NCBI RefSeq assembly: GCF_017873435.1
Contig: NZ_JAGGKG010000006.1
Location: forward strand, 124,001-188,000
Reading direction: 5' to 3'
DNA from: Paenibacillus turicensis
GTDB lineage: Bacteria > Bacillota > Bacilli > Paenibacillales > Paenibacillaceae
DNA: 64,000 nucleotides
Shown one piece after another: positions 9,586 to 18,665 of this stretch. The notes below the pieces were generated by a model. It ran no database searches. It saw only the letters and a list, made by a program, of their open reading frames with translations, and had not been told where the DNA came from. Within the stretch, counting starts at the first letter, position 1, and each line of letters opens with the position of its first letter. Position numbers and translations under genes: made by a program.

Positions 9586-10710
9586 TTATGATGGCTGATT
9601 CGCATTATGATGTTCTTTACGACCTGGAATTTCTCCAGTTGCCTCATAAACCTCAACAATATGATCGATTTCCTTCTTAAGCTCTGACAGCAATTCAGCT
9701 TCAGGCACTTTGCGGATCATTTTTCCGTAGCGGAATAATAATCCTTCGCCTCTTGCACCTGCAATCCCAATATCCGCTTCTCTTGCTTCACCAGGACCAT
9801 TTACAGCACATCCAAGGACAGAAACCTTAATTGGTACTTTAAGCTTAGAAATGTATTCCTCAACCTCATTAGCTAATGAAAATAAATCGATATCTAAACG
9901 ACCACAAGTTGGACAGGACACCAATGTCGCTGCATTTGTTATCAATCCAAACGTTTTGAGAAGCTCGCGAGCCACCTTTACTTCCTCGACAGGATCAGCA
10001 CTTAAAGAAATCCGTAGTGTAGATCCAATGCCCATTGTTAGGAGCGCACCGATTCCTGCTGCACTTTTCACTGTTCCTGTAAACAGTGTACCTGCTTCTG
10101 TAATCCCAAGGTGCAGTGGGTAAGGGATGACTTCCGCAGCTTTAGAATAGGCAGCAATCGCCATCGGTACATCTGACGCTTTTAACGAAACGATAATATC
10201 ATGGAAATCAAGATCTTCTAAAATTTTAATATGATAAAGCGCACTTTCAACCATCGCTTCAGGTGTAGGATAACCGTATTTTTCAAGTAAATGATTTTCT
10301 AACGAACCTGCATTTACACCAATACGAATTGGAATGTTACGTTCTTTACATGCCTTCACTACAGCTTCAACACGTTCACGCTTCCCGATGTTACCAGGGT
10401 TAATGCGTACCTTATCAATGCCATTTTCAATCGCCAACAATGCTAGCTTGTAATTGAAATGAATGTCCGCAACAAGTGGAATGTTAATTCTTTTTTTGAT
10501 TTCTTTAATTGCAGCTGCCGCTTCTTCATTATTGACAGTTACGCGCACAAGTTGACAACCGGCTTCTTCTAACCGCAAAATTTCAGCTACAGTTGCTTCC
10601 ACATCTGCAGTTTTGGTTGTACACATACTCTGAATGATCACTTCATTGCTGCCACCAATTGTTAAGTTTCCCACTTTAACTGGTCGTGTATCTTGTCTCA
10701 AAAATGTCAT
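9586..10710 (-). CDS. ispG: 4-hydroxy-3-methylbut-2-en-1-yl diphosphate synthase IspG
   Basis: MEP-pathway [4Fe-4S] enzyme converting MEcPP to HMBPP (known). The 374-residue length is typical for the two-domain bacterial form. The TIM barrel includes [17 protein letters not shown]. The C-terminal domain carries the cluster ligands in SCPTCGR and [13 protein letters not shown] 10710 follows GGGGGAG; an upstream in-frame ATG (10749) lacks a site. It lies between clpX and the AraC gene, interrupting the clpX-lonB order known from B. subtilis, and ends in its own terminator. Confidence 0.97.
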   Translation of the reverse strand: MTFLRQDTRPVKVGNLTIGGSNEVIIQSMCTTKTADVEATVAEILRLEEAGCQLVRVTVNNEEAAAAIKEIKKRINIPLVADIHFNYKLALLAIENGIDKVRINPGNIGKRERVEAVVKACKERNIPIRIGVNAGSLENHLLEKYGYPTPEAMVESALYHIKILEDLDFHDIIVSLKASDVPMAIAAYSKAAEVIPYPLHLGITEAGTLFTGTVKSAAGIGALLTMGIGSTLRISLSADPVEEVKVARELLKTFGLITNAATLVSCPTCGRLDIDLFSLANEVEEYISKLKVPIKVSVLGCAVNGPGEAREADIGIAGARGEGLLFRYGKMIRKVPEAELLSELKKEIDHIVEVYEATGEIPGRKEHHNANQPS

Positions 10711-10806
10711 GTCAGATCTCCCCCTAACACCAAATCTCCACCCTTGCAAATCATACTTTCCTTTGCAAAAGTGGAGAATGGATTTAAAGTGTGCAGTTAT
10801 TTTAAA

Positions 10807-12072
10807 TTATGCACTCTCTTCTTGTTTCTTTGATTTATTTGGTTTATTTGAACCAAGTTCTGGCACTATTTTTTCTTCAACAACCTTTTGCGTAATGACG
10901 CAATCCGTAACATCCTCACGTGAAGGCACCTCATACATCACATCAAGCATAATGCCTTCAATGATCGCCCGCAAACCACGTGCACCGGTATTACGCTTAA
11001 TCGCTTCTCTTGCAATCGCCTCAAGCGCTTGTGGTTCAAATTCTAGTGTCACATTATCAAGCTCTAAAAGCTTCTGATATTGTTTTACTAATGCATTTTT
11101 AGGCTCATGCAAAATACGTACCAGTGTCTCTTCATCCAATGGATCTAACGTAGAAATCACAGGTAGACGACCCACAAACTCAGGAATCAACCCAAATTTC
11201 ACTAAGTCTTCAGGAAGCACCTTGGAGAGATATTCACCTGGCTTTAATTCCTTTTGGCTGTCTGTTGCTGCATTAAAGCCTATCACCTTTTTACCAACAC
11301 GACGTTTAATCATTTGCTCTAGACCATCAAATGCTCCGCCACAGATAAATAAAATATTGGTCGTGTCAATTTGAATGAACTCTTGGTGCGGGTGCTTACG
11401 CCCCCCCTGAGGAGGTACGGATGCAACCGTTCCTTCTAAGATTTTCAGCAAAGCTTGCTGAACCCCTTCACCTGAAACATCACGTGTGATCGAAGGGTTT
11501 TCAGATTTACGAGCAACCTTATCAATCTCATCAATATAGATGATACCACGCTCTGCTTTTTCTACATCATAATCCGCAGCTTGGATGAGCTTTAATAAAA
11601 TATTTTCAACATCCTCACCCACATAACCCGCTTCGGTTAAGGAGGTAGCATCTGCAATCGCAAACGGTACATTTAAAATCTTAGCCATCGTTTGAACTAT
11701 CCATGTTTTACCAGAACCTGTAGGTCCAAGCAACAGGATGTTACTCTTTTGCAGCTCGACATCTTCAATTTTGCTTCCTGTATTGACACGTTTATAGTGA
11801 TTATACACTGCAACGGATAATGCCTTCTTCGCTTGATCTTGACCAATAACATATTGATCTAGAATATCGCGAATTTCTTTTGGTTTAGGAATTTCTTTTA
11901 AATCAAGATCTTCCTCATGCCCTAATTCCTCTTCAACGATTTCTGAGCAAAGCTCAATACATTCATCACATATATAAACACCAGGACCCGCAACAAGCTT
12001 ACGTACCTGATCTTGAGATTTGCCACAGAAGGAACACTTTAACTGCCCTTTTTCATCGTTAAACTTAAACAT
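10807..12072 (-). CDS. clpX: ATP-dependent unfoldase ClpX
   Basis: AAA+ hexamer that unfolds tagged substrates and feeds them to ClpP (known). The 421 residues contain an N-terminal zinc finger (C13, C16, C35, C38), Walker A GPTGSGKT (116-123), pore loop GYVG (149-152), Walker B YIDEID (179-184), the RKH region in GGRKHPH and the ClpP-docking IGF tripeptide in VIGFNA. Oddity: the residue after the Walker A Thr is Trp124 (KTWIVQ), where the family usually has Leu (KTLLAQ). clpP lies 12 bp upstream on the same strand, so the two are probably co-transcribed. Confidence 0.98.
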   Translation of the reverse strand: MFKFNDEKGQLKCSFCGKSQDQVRKLVAGPGVYICDECIELCSEIVEEELGHEEDLDLKEIPKPKEIRDILDQYVIGQDQAKKALSVAVYNHYKRVNTGSKIEDVELQKSNILLLGPTGSGKTWIVQTMAKILNVPFAIADATSLTEAGYVGEDVENILLKLIQAADYDVEKAERGIIYIDEIDKVARKSENPSITRDVSGEGVQQALLKILEGTVASVPPQGGRKHPHQEFIQIDTTNILFICGGAFDGLEQMIKRRVGKKVIGFNAATDSQKELKPGEYLSKVLPEDLVKFGLIPEFVGRLPVISTLDPLDEETLVRILHEPKNALVKQYQKLLELDNVTLEFEPQALEAIAREAIKRNTGARGLRAIIEGIMLDVMYEVPSREDVTDCVITQKVVEEKIVPELGSNKPNKSKKQEESA

Positions 12073-12084
12073 ATATACACCCCT

Positions 12085-12675
12085 TTATGAATTGATCGGC
12101 TTCTCAATCACCTGATCGATGATTCCATAATTTTTAGCCTCTTCCGCACTCATGAAAAAGTCGCGGTCTGTATCACGTTGAATTTTTTCAAGGGGTTGAC
12201 CCGTTCTTTCAACATAGATTCCATTCAAAATTTCTCTTGTTCTAATAATCCAATCCGTGTGGATTTTAATATCAGACGCTTGCCCACGTACACCACCAAG
12301 CGGCTGGTGAATCATAACTTCACTGTTAGGAAGCGCAAAGCGTTTGCCAGGTGCACCTGCTGTCAGCAAAAGCGACCCCATACTAGCAGCCATTCCAACA
12401 CAAATTGTAGAGACATCAGGACCGATATATTGCATTGTATCATAAATAGCCATTCCAGCTGTAACAGAACCGCCAGGTGAATTAATATATAGGTGAATGT
12501 CCTTCTTAGGATCTTCGGCTGTTAAAAAAAGGAGTTGCGCTACCACTAGGTTAGCAACCTCATCATCAATTGGACCACTTAAGAAAATAATTCTGTCAGC
12601 AAGTAGTCTAGAATATATATCGTAGGATCGTTCTCCTCTATTTGTTTGTTCTACAACCATAGGGATTAGACTCAT
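12085..12675 (-). CDS. clpP: ClpP protease proteolytic subunit
   Basis: Tetradecameric serine peptidase of the Clp system (known). The 196 residues have the catalytic triad Ser98 (GMAASMGS), His123 (MIHQP) and Asp172 (DRDFF). Start ATG is preceded by AGAGG. Placement directly upstream of clpX with a 12-bp gap differs from B. subtilis, where clpP is elsewhere. The promoter region shows no CtsR heptamer repeat. Confidence 0.98.
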   Translation of the reverse strand: MSLIPMVVEQTNRGERSYDIYSRLLADRIIFLSGPIDDEVANLVVAQLLFLTAEDPKKDIHLYINSPGGSVTAGMAIYDTMQYIGPDVSTICVGMAASMGSLLLTAGAPGKRFALPNSEVMIHQPLGGVRGQASDIKIHTDWIIRTREILNGIYVERTGQPLEKIQRDTDRDFFMSAEEAKNYGIIDQVIEKPINS

Positions 12676-12717
12676 AGGTTCAACCTCTTTTCCTTATCAA
12701 TATATGCACTTATCATT

Positions 12718-12746
12718 ATTTTATCATGTTCACACACGCATGTCAT
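12718..12746 (-). promoter_or_regulatory. SigA-type promoter for clpP-clpX
   Basis: Minus-strand ATGACA (12746-12741), 17-bp spacer, TAAAAT (12723-12718): five of six matches in each box. It lies about 45 bp upstream of the clpP start. Confidence 0.6.
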
Positions 12747-12823
12747 TTTTAAAGCGACTTCAATTAAAAAATGCCATGCGGTTAATTTAGCTGGAAATAT
12801 ATGTAATGTGGTGGATAGAAATC

Positions 12824-12851
12824 AAGGCACGCAAACAATTCTACGTGCCTT
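12824..12851 (-). terminator. Hairpin downstream of tig
   Basis: AAGGCACG (12824-12831) pairs perfectly with CGTGCCTT (12844-12851), just after the tig stop. There is no long T run, so it may be a weak terminator or RNA-stabilising hairpin. Confidence 0.6.
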
Positions 12852-12878
12852 AGATGTAATCCTTCTGTGAAAGCTGTC

Positions 12879-14234
12879 TTATTCTGCTGGAGTTTCTTCT
12901 TTTACTTCTTCTTTTTTAGCATATTTTGCTTCATATTCGTCAGCAGCAATTTCTTTGCTGTTTTCAACTAAGAATTTAATTGCTTTACGAAGTTGAACAT
13001 CTTCGTTCAAGCTTCCTAATGAACCGTTAGAAGCCAAGATTTGACGAATTTCTTCTGGAGAACGTTTGTAAGCTTCAGCCATATCAGAAACTTCTTTGTC
13101 AATTTCCTCTTGTGTTGCTTCGATGCCTTCTGTTTTAGCAATTTGCTCTAACACAAGGTTGTTGCGAACGCGTTTTTGAGCATCACCCTTCATTTGATCT
13201 TGAAGATCTTCTAATGTTTGTCCAGAGAAGTTCAAGAACATATCCAAGCTCATACCTTGAGCATGAAGACGATTGTCGAAGTCGCGAACCATATTTTTGA
13301 TTTCGCCTTGTACCATTGCTTCAGGAATTTCTACCTCAGCATTTTCTCCAACACGATCTACAACGATACCTTCACGAGCAGCTAATGCTTCTTTTTCTTT
13401 ACGGTCAGCGATTTGTTTTTTCAAATCTTCTTTAAACTCGTCCAATGTATCGAATTCACTTACATCTTTAGCAAACTCATCGTCAAGTGCAGGAAGTTGT
13501 TTGCGTTTGATTTCGTGAAGTTTTACTTTGAAGGTTGCTTCTTTACCAGCTAAGTTTTCAGCATGATAAGTTTCAGGGAAAGTAACGACAACATCTTTAA
13601 AGTCGCCTGTAGCTAAACCTACAACTTGATCTTCAAAGCCAGGGATAAAGGAGTTGCTTCCTAGTTCAAGAGAATAACGCTCTGCTTTACCGCCTTCAAA
13701 TTGTTCGCCATCTACATATCCGTCAAAGTCAATGACAACAGTATCGCCATTTACAGCAGCTTCGTCGTCAATCACAACAAGCTCTGCATGACGTTGCTGT
13801 AAGCGCTCAAGCTCACTTGTTAATTCTTCGTCAGTTACTTCGCTGTTTACAGCAGGAACTTCGATCCCTTTGTAATCGCCAAGTGTTACTTCTGGCTTAA
13901 CAGTTACTTTAGCTTTGAATTTAAAAGACTCACCCTTAGCAAATTGCTCGATGTCAACATCTGGACGATCTACTGGGAAAATATCTTGTTGTTCGATTGC
14001 TTCTGAGTAAACTTCAGGTAACAAAATATCAATTGCATCTTGGTACAAGCTTTCTACACCAAAACGAGATTCAAAAATGGACCGAGGTACTTTACCTTTA
14101 CGGAATCCTGGTACGTTAACCTTTTTAGCCACTTTTTGAAATGCTTTATCAAGTGCAGCAGCTACGCGATCTGCTTCTACTTCAACTTCAAGAACACCAA
14201 GGTTCTTCTCTATTTTTTCCCATGTTGCTTTCAT
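12879..14234 (-). CDS. tig: Trigger factor Tig
   Basis: Ribosome-bound chaperone with peptidyl-prolyl isomerase activity, the first to meet nascent chains (known). The 451 residues hold an N-terminal ribosome-binding domain with the GFRKGKVP signature (43-50), an FKBP-type domain (about 160-247, NGDTVVIDFDGYVDG...) and a C-terminal helical chaperone domain. It is about 25 residues longer than the usual ~425, from an acidic/Lys-rich tail ending KEETPAE. Gene order ysoA-tig-clp matches Bacillus. Confidence 0.97.
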   Translation of the reverse strand: MKATWEKIEKNLGVLEVEVEADRVAAALDKAFQKVAKKVNVPGFRKGKVPRSIFESRFGVESLYQDAIDILLPEVYSEAIEQQDIFPVDRPDVDIEQFAKGESFKFKAKVTVKPEVTLGDYKGIEVPAVNSEVTDEELTSELERLQQRHAELVVIDDEAAVNGDTVVIDFDGYVDGEQFEGGKAERYSLELGSNSFIPGFEDQVVGLATGDFKDVVVTFPETYHAENLAGKEATFKVKLHEIKRKQLPALDDEFAKDVSEFDTLDEFKEDLKKQIADRKEKEALAAREGIVVDRVGENAEVEIPEAMVQGEIKNMVRDFDNRLHAQGMSLDMFLNFSGQTLEDLQDQMKGDAQKRVRNNLVLEQIAKTEGIEATQEEIDKEVSDMAEAYKRSPEEIRQILASNGSLGSLNEDVQLRKAIKFLVENSKEIAADEYEAKYAKKEEVKEETPAE

Positions 14235-14421
14235 TTTATGCTTTCCCCTCCAAATTTCACTATATACTTAATATACTGAACCCAAAATCGCGATCAAGCA
14301 GCTATCAAGGTTACAGTATAGCTGACTTCATTACACGATAAGAATAACCACTATATTATAAACAACAACCAATGTTTTTACAAGAGCAAGGCAAATTGCT
14401 TAATTTAGCCTTATCTTATTT

Positions 14422-15324
14422 TTAAAGACTAATTCCTAAAGCTACAAATTGTTCAATTGCTCGACAGGCCTGTTCAAAGCGTAATCGAAAATGATCTGTA
14501 ATACCGTATTGAACTCTAATTTCCTCATCTTGCTTATTCCCGTCTGGCAGGTGCTTAGACACAACCGCATGTAGGGCTCCCGCCCATATATCCAATTCCG
14601 TATCGTCTTCTTTCAAAATCGTCTTATAATTTACAGTTCCATAGATACTCATGATAAATTGGTACCATAGCTCCTGGGCAAAATAAAATAACGTTGGATT
14701 ATGAATTGCAGCTTGCTCCTCAACCCGCTCTAACACAGCTTGAATTGGATAAGGAAATAGATTGGTTTTCAATGGAACATCCTTGAACTGAATTTCTACG
14801 TTTTCCTTGCCACGCTTTACATAGAAACTTTCTTTATTCCCTCTTCTCGCCAATATTTGGATGACCCTAAACTGTAGTAAAGGATGTAATTCTTCATTGG
14901 AAATCCAATTTAATAGTGCATCATCAATTTGGGGTAAATCAACAAAAGCAAGCTGCTCTAATGCTAGTAAGCTACGCTCCGACATCGGTTGATTAATAAC
15001 TGTATCCAGCAGTTTTTCACCATAATTAGGGTCTTCATGTAGTTTCTGTTCAATATGCTTTCTGACAAACAGTTCCTCATCCTCAGTTTCCTCTTGCATT
15101 TGATTAGACTCGGACTGGGGAAATGCACTCATCAACCATTCTAGTAAAGATTGCCATTCTTCATAGTGCTTTGGATCTTGTCCTTCACAGGAAAGCAAAA
15201 AAGACAGAAGATCCATAGCTTCGCTATAACGTTCTGTTTCTAGCATCCGTGTCAATTCAATTTGATAATAATCTAACGTTTTAGGAAACAAAACGACCTG
15301 ATTTTTTTTATCCGATTGGCTGAT
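14422..15324 (-). CDS. ysoA: YsoA-like protein upstream of tig
   Basis: Helix-rich protein of about 300 residues, no signal peptide, acidic middle. Its position next to tig matches ysoA, a TPR-like protein of unknown function in Bacillus; the assignment rests on synteny plus general character. Start: no ATG/GTG/TTG is well placed. A near-perfect AAGGAGGTG (15338-15330) points, with 7 nt after GGAGG, to an in-frame ATC at 15324, giving (M)SQSDKKNQVVLFPKTLDYY. The nearest conventional in-frame start is TTG 15291, which has only a weak AGG upstream. The ATC start is an inference. Confidence 0.8.
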   Translation of the reverse strand: MSQSDKKNQVVLFPKTLDYYQIELTRMLETERYSEAMDLLSFLLSCEGQDPKHYEEWQSLLEWLMSAFPQSESNQMQEETEDEELFVRKHIEQKLHEDPNYGEKLLDTVINQPMSERSLLALEQLAFVDLPQIDDALLNWISNEELHPLLQFRVIQILARRGNKESFYVKRGKENVEIQFKDVPLKTNLFPYPIQAVLERVEEQAAIHNPTLFYFAQELWYQFIMSIYGTVNYKTILKEDDTELDIWAGALHAVVSKHLPDGNKQDEEIRVQYGITDHFRLRFEQACRAIEQFVALGISL

Positions 15325-15378
15325 GTGAGCACCTCCTTATCCTATGATCATCATATATAATCATGTTTTTATGCTTAT

Positions 15379-15411
15379 GGCTCAATCTTGAAATCAGTGT
15401 TTGACAAACAC
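15379..15411. repeat. Solo end of the palindrome family
   Basis: GGCTCAATCTTGAAATCAGT followed by GTTTGAC matches the conserved outer end of the copies at 7.3 and 46.9 kb. The arms are joined directly as GTGTTTGACAAACAC (15397-15411), as if the middle of the element had been lost. Confidence 0.6.
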
Positions 15412-15569
15412 TCAAATTTTTATTAATCAATTCTAGATTATAGCATAGACTTTATTCAAGGTGATAATACGTATAAATTAGTTCAAAATCAATTCTTCAT
15501 TTTTCCCTTGCATATGAGTCGTCCATATGATATAGTATGTTTTGCGCGAAAAAAACGTGATTTTAATAT

Positions 15570-15628
<59 letters not shown>

Positions 15629-15643
<15 letters not shown>

Positions 15644-15727
15644 TTAAAAGAGACTCTCCTTATTAGGAGAGTTTTTGCGTATTCCAGAAGGTGATGATGA
15701 ACCCCCTCGTTCGTCGGAGCATAAATG
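15629..15727. repeat. Inverted copy of the 28.3-28.5 kb repeat unit
   Basis: The tRNA 3' end, its terminator and the following ~50 bp up to the GTTCGTCGGAGCATAAATG stretch recur as reverse complement twice, at 28291-28385 and 28433-28525. The duplicated unit is therefore about 95 bp and includes sequence beyond the tRNA. Confidence 0.85.
15653..15676 (+). terminator. tRNA-Arg terminator
   Basis: ACTCTCCT (15653-15660), 4-nt loop, AGGAGAGT (15665-15672), then a T run. Confidence 0.9.
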
Positions 15728-15857
15728 CCTATCTTTTTATATAATAAATTGGGGTATAATACATTCAAAGATTATTCTATATAGTCAGACTTCCAAGCAT
15801 TCAAGCATTTCAAACCTTATTAAGTCATCTCAATTGCTTACATTAGGAGGATGTTGA

Positions 15858-16208
15858 ATGAAAGTAGGAGAAGTATGCTTATTAACGAGTGATGTTATTA
15901 CATTATCAAATTTCTATAAACAGTTGTTTAATATCGACAACGGTAGCAATGATGATGTTCATCAATTTATTATATCAGAGGAAACAACATTAACTGTTTA
16001 TAATGATGGAAAAGAGCGAAAAAGTAACCCCCACAAGATTTGTATCGCGTTTACAGTTGAAGATGTTGATGTTGAGTTTGAGAGATTAAAAGTATTAGGT
16101 GTCAAGATTATTGAACCTCCTACTTTAAGACCGTGGGGTGCTAAAAACATGAGTTTTTTAGATCCTGATCATAATTTAATTACTTTTAGGTCGTTTCCTA
16201 AACAGTAA
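15858..16208 (+). CDS. VOC (glyoxalase/bleomycin resistance) superfamily protein
   Basis: 116 residues forming one paired beta-alpha-beta-beta-beta unit: KVGEVCLLTSDVITLSNFYK, IAFTVEDVDVEFERLKVLG, and the C-terminal MSFLDPDHNLITF with the usual metal-ligand/substrate region DPDGN-like. Members bind metals and act as isomerases, dioxygenases or antibiotic binders; the substrate here cannot be told. ATG follows AGGAGG at 8 nt. It stands alone between the tRNA terminator and its own terminator. Confidence 0.85.
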   Translation: MKVGEVCLLTSDVITLSNFYKQLFNIDNGSNDDVHQFIISEETTLTVYNDGKERKSNPHKICIAFTVEDVDVEFERLKVLGVKIIEPPTLRPWGAKNMSFLDPDHNLITFRSFPKQ

Positions 16209-16249
16209 GCATATGAGTATATGTTGGAATTCTACTACCATTACACTAA

Positions 16250-16269
16250 AACTCTCCTTCTGGGGAGTT
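16250..16269 (+). terminator. Terminator after VOC gene
   Basis: AACTCTCC, 4-nt loop TTCT, GGGGAGTT, then TTTT. Confidence 0.85.
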
Positions 16270-16415
16270 TTTTCGGCTGTTTTGAATCAAGGAATCAATC
16301 TTTAGCACAACAATTGCTTTTAGGATATTTTTCAAGTTAACCGTAAATAATAGCTCCAATATGTTATATGTTATCGTTTCTTTTATAACAAATTTCTCTT
16401 TTAGAAAGGGCTAGT

Positions 16416-17102
16416 ATGACTAAAAAAATTGTTACACTTTTACTCGGCTTCATCATGCTTACTAACCTTATACATACAACCACATATGCAGCTCCCTCCC
16501 CTGATCCATGGGTACAAAATAAGTCAATGTGGTGTTGGGCGTCTGCGGTAAAAATGGTGGCTTTAAATTATCATCCATTCATGCTTCCAGCAGACTACAA
16601 GCCATACAATCAGCAAAACGGCATTCGAATACAATATTCAGCCTATAATGAAACTACAAAGAAATACACGGTTGACCCCGTTCAAGAATACATTGTGCAT
16701 ACGTTTGCTACTAAAGAAATTCAACAAAGTGGACATGATAATGTAGGTGGAAATGGGAAAAACAAAATGACAGCTTTATCTGCGTTAACCGGTGCGGAGG
16801 TCAAATCCTTTGGGGATTGGCAGAGGAATTTATTTAAAAGCAGTTCAACTAGGCAAAAATATATCGACGACCAGTTAGCTAATAACAAGTGGGTAATCGC
16901 AGATGCGTTTTCATTATCAAGAAAAGCACATTCCTATGTCATTACAAATAAAAATCCTGACAACTCTTATACGATGTACGATCCATGGAGTGGTAAATAT
17001 TTAACCAAATCCGCAAATGAGTGGTTTGAGCATGGCTTTAAAGCAGAGGCATTAAATAATGAAACTGCCATTGTTACGATGGTTATTTATTTTGAATCGT
17101 AA
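16416..17102 (+). CDS. Secreted papain-like cysteine protease (AvrRpt2/C70-like)
   Basis: 228 residues with a Sec signal peptide (MTKKIVTLLLGFIMLTN..., likely cut after TYA near residue 25). The mature start holds SMWCWASAVKMV with a candidate catalytic Cys40, then AHSYVI (His172) and YDPW (Asp189), the Cys-His-Asp order of papain-fold proteases. The QxxMWCWAS context and short length resemble peptidase family C70 or C39-like proteins (family knowledge; not searched). It is a single-gene unit with an AAAGGG site and its own terminator. The substrate is unknown. Confidence 0.75.
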   Translation: MTKKIVTLLLGFIMLTNLIHTTTYAAPSPDPWVQNKSMWCWASAVKMVALNYHPFMLPADYKPYNQQNGIRIQYSAYNETTKKYTVDPVQEYIVHTFATKEIQQSGHDNVGGNGKNKMTALSALTGAEVKSFGDWQRNLFKSSSTRQKYIDDQLANNKWVIADAFSLSRKAHSYVITNKNPDNSYTMYDPWSGKYLTKSANEWFEHGFKAEALNNETAIVTMVIYFES

Positions 17103-17137
17103 ACAAGTACATGAGGAATAACTCCTTTGTACTTGTT
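17102..17137 (+). terminator. Terminator after secreted protease
   Basis: AACAAGTACA (17102-17111)/TGTACTTGTT (17128-17137), perfect stem, followed by a T run. It overlaps the last base of the stop codon. Confidence 0.9.
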
Positions 17138-17178
17138 TTTTCTTTTATTTGTTAATTAAAAGCTGATAAATTTAACTA

Positions 17179-17239
17179 TTGCAAATGTATGAGCAGTTAA
17201 ATATAATATCATTACAAGAACATACTCAAAGTTGAGTAT
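17179..17239 (+). promoter_or_regulatory. Promoter and palindromic operator of the padR gene
   Basis: TTGCAA (17179-17184), 17-bp spacer, TATAAT (17202-17207). Just after the expected transcription start lies the perfect palindrome ATACTCAAAGTTGAGTAT (17222-17239). A near-identical palindrome sits upstream of the following ABC genes, so PadR probably represses both (inference). Confidence 0.8.
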
Positions 17240-17256
17240 TCGGAGGTGAGTATACA

Positions 17257-17796
17257 CTGACTCGATTGCTGGTATTAGGAATTCTCGAGCATGGGCCTAT
17301 GTCAGGTTACGATATTGGGCAGACATTGCTAATGACAGATGCTGAGCGCTGGAGTGGTGTTTTAATCGGTTCTATCTATCACGCTCTAAAAAAGATGGAG
17401 CAAGAAGGTCATATTAAGATTGCTAGTATCGAACAGACGGGGCATCGCCAAAAAGCAATATATGAAATTACAGACCAAGGTAGGGCATATTTAAAAAGTT
17501 TAGTTTCTGAGACGATAACAGGAAGTAACGTCGCTTATCCTTCTTCGTTATATGCTGCTTTATCGTTTTATCAGCAGTTGCCTCGGGAAGAATGTATCCA
17601 GGCTTTAGAAAATCATAAAAATACACTGAAACAAGAATTTGAAGCTATGAAGCATGGTTTAGAGGCTAAAAACAAAGCGATGAACAATAACGTCCCTCCC
17701 ATGGTACATCTCATGATGGATCATATGCTTAATGTGATCTCACAGCAACAAAGCTTCGTACAAAAAGCAATTGATTTATTGGACTCGGAAAATTAA
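17257..17796 (+). CDS. PadR-family transcriptional regulator
   Basis: About 179 residues: N-terminal winged helix (LLVLGILEHGPMSGYDIGQT, then ...GSIYHALKKMEQEGHI) and a C-terminal helical dimerisation domain, the class with a long C-terminus (PadR_2-like). Start: the family usually begins MTRLLVLG. Here this sequence is read from CTG at 17257, 10 nt after GGAGG; the only conventional start in frame is TTG 17266, which would remove MTR. It is followed by an ABC ATPase and permease with a matching operator, so it most likely senses a toxic compound and controls its efflux (inference). Confidence 0.9.
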   Translation: MTRLLVLGILEHGPMSGYDIGQTLLMTDAERWSGVLIGSIYHALKKMEQEGHIKIASIEQTGHRQKAIYEITDQGRAYLKSLVSETITGSNVAYPSSLYAALSFYQQLPREECIQALENHKNTLKQEFEAMKHGLEAKNKAMNNNVPPMVHLMMDHMLNVISQQQSFVQKAIDLLDSEN

Positions 17797-17840
17797 CGCT
17801 TCTCCCTCTGAATGATTTAGGGGGAGAAAAAAATAAACCA

Positions 17841-17870
17841 ATATTCAAATTTGAATATACAAAATAGAAT
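17841..17870 (+). promoter_or_regulatory. PadR operator and -10 box of ABC exporter
   Basis: Perfect palindrome ATATTCAAATTTGAATAT (17841-17858), same pattern as the padR operator, followed by a TAGAAT -10-like box (17865-17870). The palindrome covers the -35 region, fitting repression. Confidence 0.75.
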
Positions 17871-17892
17871 AAAGTGAATAAGGGGTGTTTAC

Positions 17893-18651
17893 ATGAATAA
17901 GTTAATTGATTCAAATGATTTAATTCAAGTAAATAAGCTGTACAAATCTTTCAAAGGGCGCGAGGTTGTTAAAGGAATCAGCTTCACCATTAAACAAGGA
18001 GAAGTTGTTGCATTAATTGGTACTAACGGTGCTGGTAAATCCACAACCTTAGCGTTGCTGTTAGGTATCATTCAGCCCGACTCTGGCTCGATCACAACTT
18101 GGAGAGAGAATTTCCAAGCATATGTTGGGGTTCAGCTACAATCCACACCTTTTTTCGAGGGATATACAGCAGAGGAGAATTTAGCATTATTTGCAGCTAT
18201 GTATCATGTTAAGTTGTCTAAAGAGGATATTCGTAACACACTAGAGCTATGTAATCTGCTAGAAGCTAGAAAAACCCCTGCAATTGCATTATCAGGTGGA
18301 CAACAGAAACGCCTTGCGATTGCCGTTACCACCTTGCACAATCCAGAGTTGATTGTATTAGATGAACCTGCCGCAGGACTTGATCCCAGAGCGCGTCATG
18401 AGATTAGAGCTTTAATTAGAGATTTAGCATCAAATCAGAGTACTGTTATATTTTCCTCTCATGATATGGAGGAGGTAGCACGTATTGCAGATCGAATCAT
18501 TCTCATGCACGAGGGGAAAATTGTGGCAGAAGGGGAACCTCATGTTTTAGTGGAGCAGTACAATGTGGATCATTTAGAAGCGCTATATCTTCAATTAACG
18601 GAACCAAGCTTTAATCATGACAATCAAACTGCAAAAAAACTATTAAATTAG
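17893..18651 (+). CDS. ABC transporter ATP-binding protein (exporter type)
   Basis: 252 residues. Walker A GTNGAGKS (43-50), Q-loop region QLQSTPFFEG, signature LSGGQ (133-137), Walker B LIVLDEP (153-159), H-loop SSHDMEE. It resembles the drug/antibiotic-type ATPases that pair with ABC-2 permeases. The permease gene follows after 14 bp with a GAGGAGG site. Expression likely depends on the PadR operator upstream. Confidence 0.93.
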   Translation: MNKLIDSNDLIQVNKLYKSFKGREVVKGISFTIKQGEVVALIGTNGAGKSTTLALLLGIIQPDSGSITTWRENFQAYVGVQLQSTPFFEGYTAEENLALFAAMYHVKLSKEDIRNTLELCNLLEARKTPAIALSGGQQKRLAIAVTTLHNPELIVLDEPAAGLDPRARHEIRALIRDLASNQSTVIFSSHDMEEVARIADRIILMHEGKIVAEGEPHVLVEQYNVDHLEALYLQLTEPSFNHDNQTAKKLLN

Positions 18652-18665
18652 AGGAGGCAATCTGG

